A stretch of 64,000 nt of DNA from Sorghum bicolor (lineage: Eukaryota; Streptophyta; Magnoliopsida; Poales; Poaceae): contig NC_012871.2 of assembly GCF_000003195.3 (NCBI RefSeq), positions 47,253,110 through 47,317,109 of the forward strand. Reading direction: 5' to 3'. The position numbers were made by a program, and so were the translations under genes. Within the stretch, counting starts at the first letter, position 1. The number at the start of each line of letters is the position of its first letter. This document shows, piece after piece, positions 62,201-64,000 of the stretch. Under the pieces are notes generated by a model, which saw nothing but the letters and a program-made list of their open reading frames with translations, ran no database searches and was not told the DNA's origin.

Positions 62201-62918
62201 ACTCTCTTCGTCTCTGATGTGAGTTTATCTCAGGACTTCCCAAATCGATATTGAAAGTTTTTTTGCAGGGGTTAGTCCGACAAAATATACCAATATCTAC
62301 TCAAGCAGTTTTTAGTTCAATAACCAAACTAGACTCCATGTCTAATCAGATTAAGGAAGGCTGTTTAACCTAAGCACCATGCTTAATTTAAAAGCCAATG
62401 GAAGTATGGCGAGTACTTCCAAACCAACACTTGCTAGTAAATAGACAAAGGTAGCATGACAGCATTTATAGAGATCTACTCAAGTGGAGATGAAGTAGTG
62501 TGATTAGTACTTAACAAATTGAGCATGTCTCAAAGGTAGGGACAACCAGCATAGCAACATGGCAAATGATGTTTTTATGTAAAGTACTCCCCCAAGCTTG
62601 AATTTTGCAAAATTCAAGTTTGGATGAATTTAATTCAATGCTGTATGATGATTGGTTGGACATACCTTGTGCTTGTCATTCATCCGATCTTCTTGCTCCA
62701 ATCCTTAGAAAGGTTAGTGACAAGAATACCCGAAGGAATATTTTTTTACAATTATCCTTATATACTCAATACACAAGGTAATGTTGCAAATAATTAAAGA
62801 GCTCATGTTACGATCTGATCAATGCTTATTTTAAGACACTAAGCTTGTCCTTGGGAAACCATCAGTTTATGTTGGCGAAGTGGTTTCCCCTCCGACGCCA
62901 ACCTATATCTAGATCAAC
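59263..62918 (-). other. non-coding internal region of element C
   Basis: 3.7 kb between gag and the 3' LTR without any open frame of protease, reverse transcriptase or integrase type. The part nearest the LTR matches element A (25451-28430). Pyrimidine-rich stretches occur near 60010-60125. A gag-plus-filler layout is known from non-autonomous gypsy elements such as maize Zeon. Confidence 0.75.
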
Positions 62919-63999
62919 TCAACGAGATCTGCAATATTTATTATAGACATATGCATCGACAACCGCCTTTTTGAAGTTTTTATAGATAGAAAGGAAGAGG
63001 GGGTTGGAGATCTCAAGTGTGGTGATGTCGGAGAGACCAATAGATTGGGAAGATGTTGCATACGAGCATGGAGTAAACAAAGTGGCTATGAAATAAATTC
63101 CATGCTCATTAATGTTATCTTCGTCTCCAATCTGAATGTTCAGAGTTTCTCTTGGATTGGTCTCACTTATGTCCTCTTCTATAGTTGGATGAATCTCATC
63201 TTCAAAGGGAGTCAAGAACTCACCATTTGAAATTGAGCCAAAGTCAGAATCCATTAAGGCTTCTTCCTTATCCATCCATTCTACACATTCTAGCCATTTA
63301 GAACTTGTGATCAGGAAAGGGGAGGTGTTAGAATTTTCAATATGGCTTAGCTCTCCTTCACTTGATATGTCATCCTCGACTTCTTCATAACAGGAATGAG
63401 GACATTCTCTAAGAGAAACATTATTGCAATGATTTGAATTATCCCTGCTTGAAGGTCTCTTATAGAAGTCTAAACCATCAGCATCTAAAAGATTTAAGGT
63501 CAGAATTCCTTCCTCCCTTGGAGAATTTTGGGGTATTGATGGTTTAGGATCGATGGCTAAAGTTTGGGATTGAAGTGGTTGTAATCTGGCTATCGAAACT
63601 TCTTCTTCTTGTCTAGGAACTTGTTCTTTCTCTTTCTCAGGGATATAAAAGCTAGGAGACTTTCCGCTCATTAAATCAATCAAATTCCAAGCTTCACTAG
63701 CGGATAGGTGGTGGAAAGATCCTCCAGAGGCCGCATGAAGGGTTTGCTTATCTTCCTTACTAAGGCCCTCAAAAAAGTGAATTAGAAGAACTTCTTCTGG
63801 AATAGAAAGTTTTGGGCCAGTGAGAGTAAGGTTAATAAAGCGGTCCCATGATTTGCCAAGAGATTCTTCTTCCAATTGTCTAAAAGAAAGAATCTCACGC
63901 CGAAGTTCCACCACTTTGGAGATTGGAAAATATTTAGAAAGAAAACTACTATATAACTCCTTCCAATCTCCATGAACACTCCCTACTTTGAGTTTATAC
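62919..63999 (-). CDS. gypsy-type gag protein of element C, N-terminus beyond the window
   Basis: The frame is open from the right edge (GSVHGDWKELYSSFLSKYFPIS) to the stop at 62919, with about 359 residues visible. The opening part has the retrotransposon gag pattern: W-K-x-F...FPISKVVELRREILSFRQLEEESLGKSWDRF, then LLIHFFEGLSKEDKQTL. An acidic, low-complexity tail follows (DDISSEGELSHIEN, EDEIHPTIEEDISE). No zinc knuckle and no protease follow before the stop. No lesion is visible in this part, which makes it the best preserved retroelement gene in the window. Confidence 0.85.
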   Translation of the reverse strand, partial: YKLKVGSVHGDWKELYSSFLSKYFPISKVVELRREILSFRQLEEESLGKSWDRFINLTLTGPKLSIPEEVLLIHFFEGLSKEDKQTLHAASGGSFHHLSASEAWNLIDLMSGKSPSFYIPEKEKEQVPRQEEEVSIARLQPLQSQTLAIDPKPSIPQNSPREEGILTLNLLDADGLDFYKRPSSRDNSNHCNNVSLRECPHSCYEEVEDDISSEGELSHIENSNTSPFLITSSKWLECVEWMDKEEALMDSDFGSISNGEFLTPFEDEIHPTIEEDISETNPRETLNIQIGDEDNINEHGIYFIATLFTPCSYATSSQSIGLSDITTLEISNPLFLSIYKNFKKAVVDAYVYNKYCRSR

Positions 64000-64000
64000 C

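Overview
The window is nuclear DNA from a grass. It is most likely a panicoid such as sorghum, sugarcane or maize. That placement is an inference from the steep GC gradient in the first gene, the Tourist and Stowaway MITE types, the GRF-carrying Mutator-like element and the SIRE-like and gag-only LTR elements. There are two ordinary host genes, both in the first 10 kb. The rest is nested and mostly decayed transposable elements.

Host-gene part (1-10.2 kb). At the left edge is the 3' part of an intronless BRI1-like brassinosteroid receptor kinase gene of the BRL1/BRL3 type (+ strand). About 3.4 kb downstream, in opposite orientation, is an intact ubiquitin-conjugating E2 of the UBC8/UbcH5 class (148 aa, two coding exons plus a 5'UTR exon). 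Its 5'UTR intron holds a decayed plastid psaC fragment and a Stowaway MITE. A Tourist-like MITE with a TTA duplication lies just upstream of its promoter.

Nested repeats I (10.5-30.6 kb). MITE-like DNA, a LINE tail and old LTR pieces lead into a minus-strand gypsy-type LTR (13308-25450). This LTR is split by a 10.5-kb Mutator-like element (14086-24577) with a perfect 9-bp target duplication. The MULE carries a GRF-zinc-finger/tail-anchor gene and, convergent to it, a MURA transposase pseudogene. The MULE was itself hit by a complete Copia element (15347-20802) and by a solo LTR inside the transposase catalytic domain. The gypsy internal region holds another solo LTR of its own family. A plus-strand gypsy fragment follows with the order pol tail, LTR, PBS, gag.

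Transposon-type gene with a hairpin (31-38.4 kb). A broken gene resembling the plant-mobile-domain/Ulp1-type genes of large plant transposons contains a 2.8-kb near-perfect inverted repeat (arms of about 1.4 kb, 16-bp loop). A stray PPR motif lies in its long intron.

Nested repeats II (38.6-64 kb). A full-length 7.2-kb L1-type LINE (with target duplication) is followed by a tiny internally deleted relative (17-bp duplication) and a LINE tail. The tail is interrupted by a SIRE-like Copia element that carries gag but no pol. The LTRs of that element contain a dense array of CCGGAC/GTCCGG motifs. Its 3' LTR is split by a gag-only gypsy-type element that runs off the right edge. Premature stops in the retroelements are overwhelmingly of the kind expected from deamination of methylated cytosine. 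This suggests long-term silencing.
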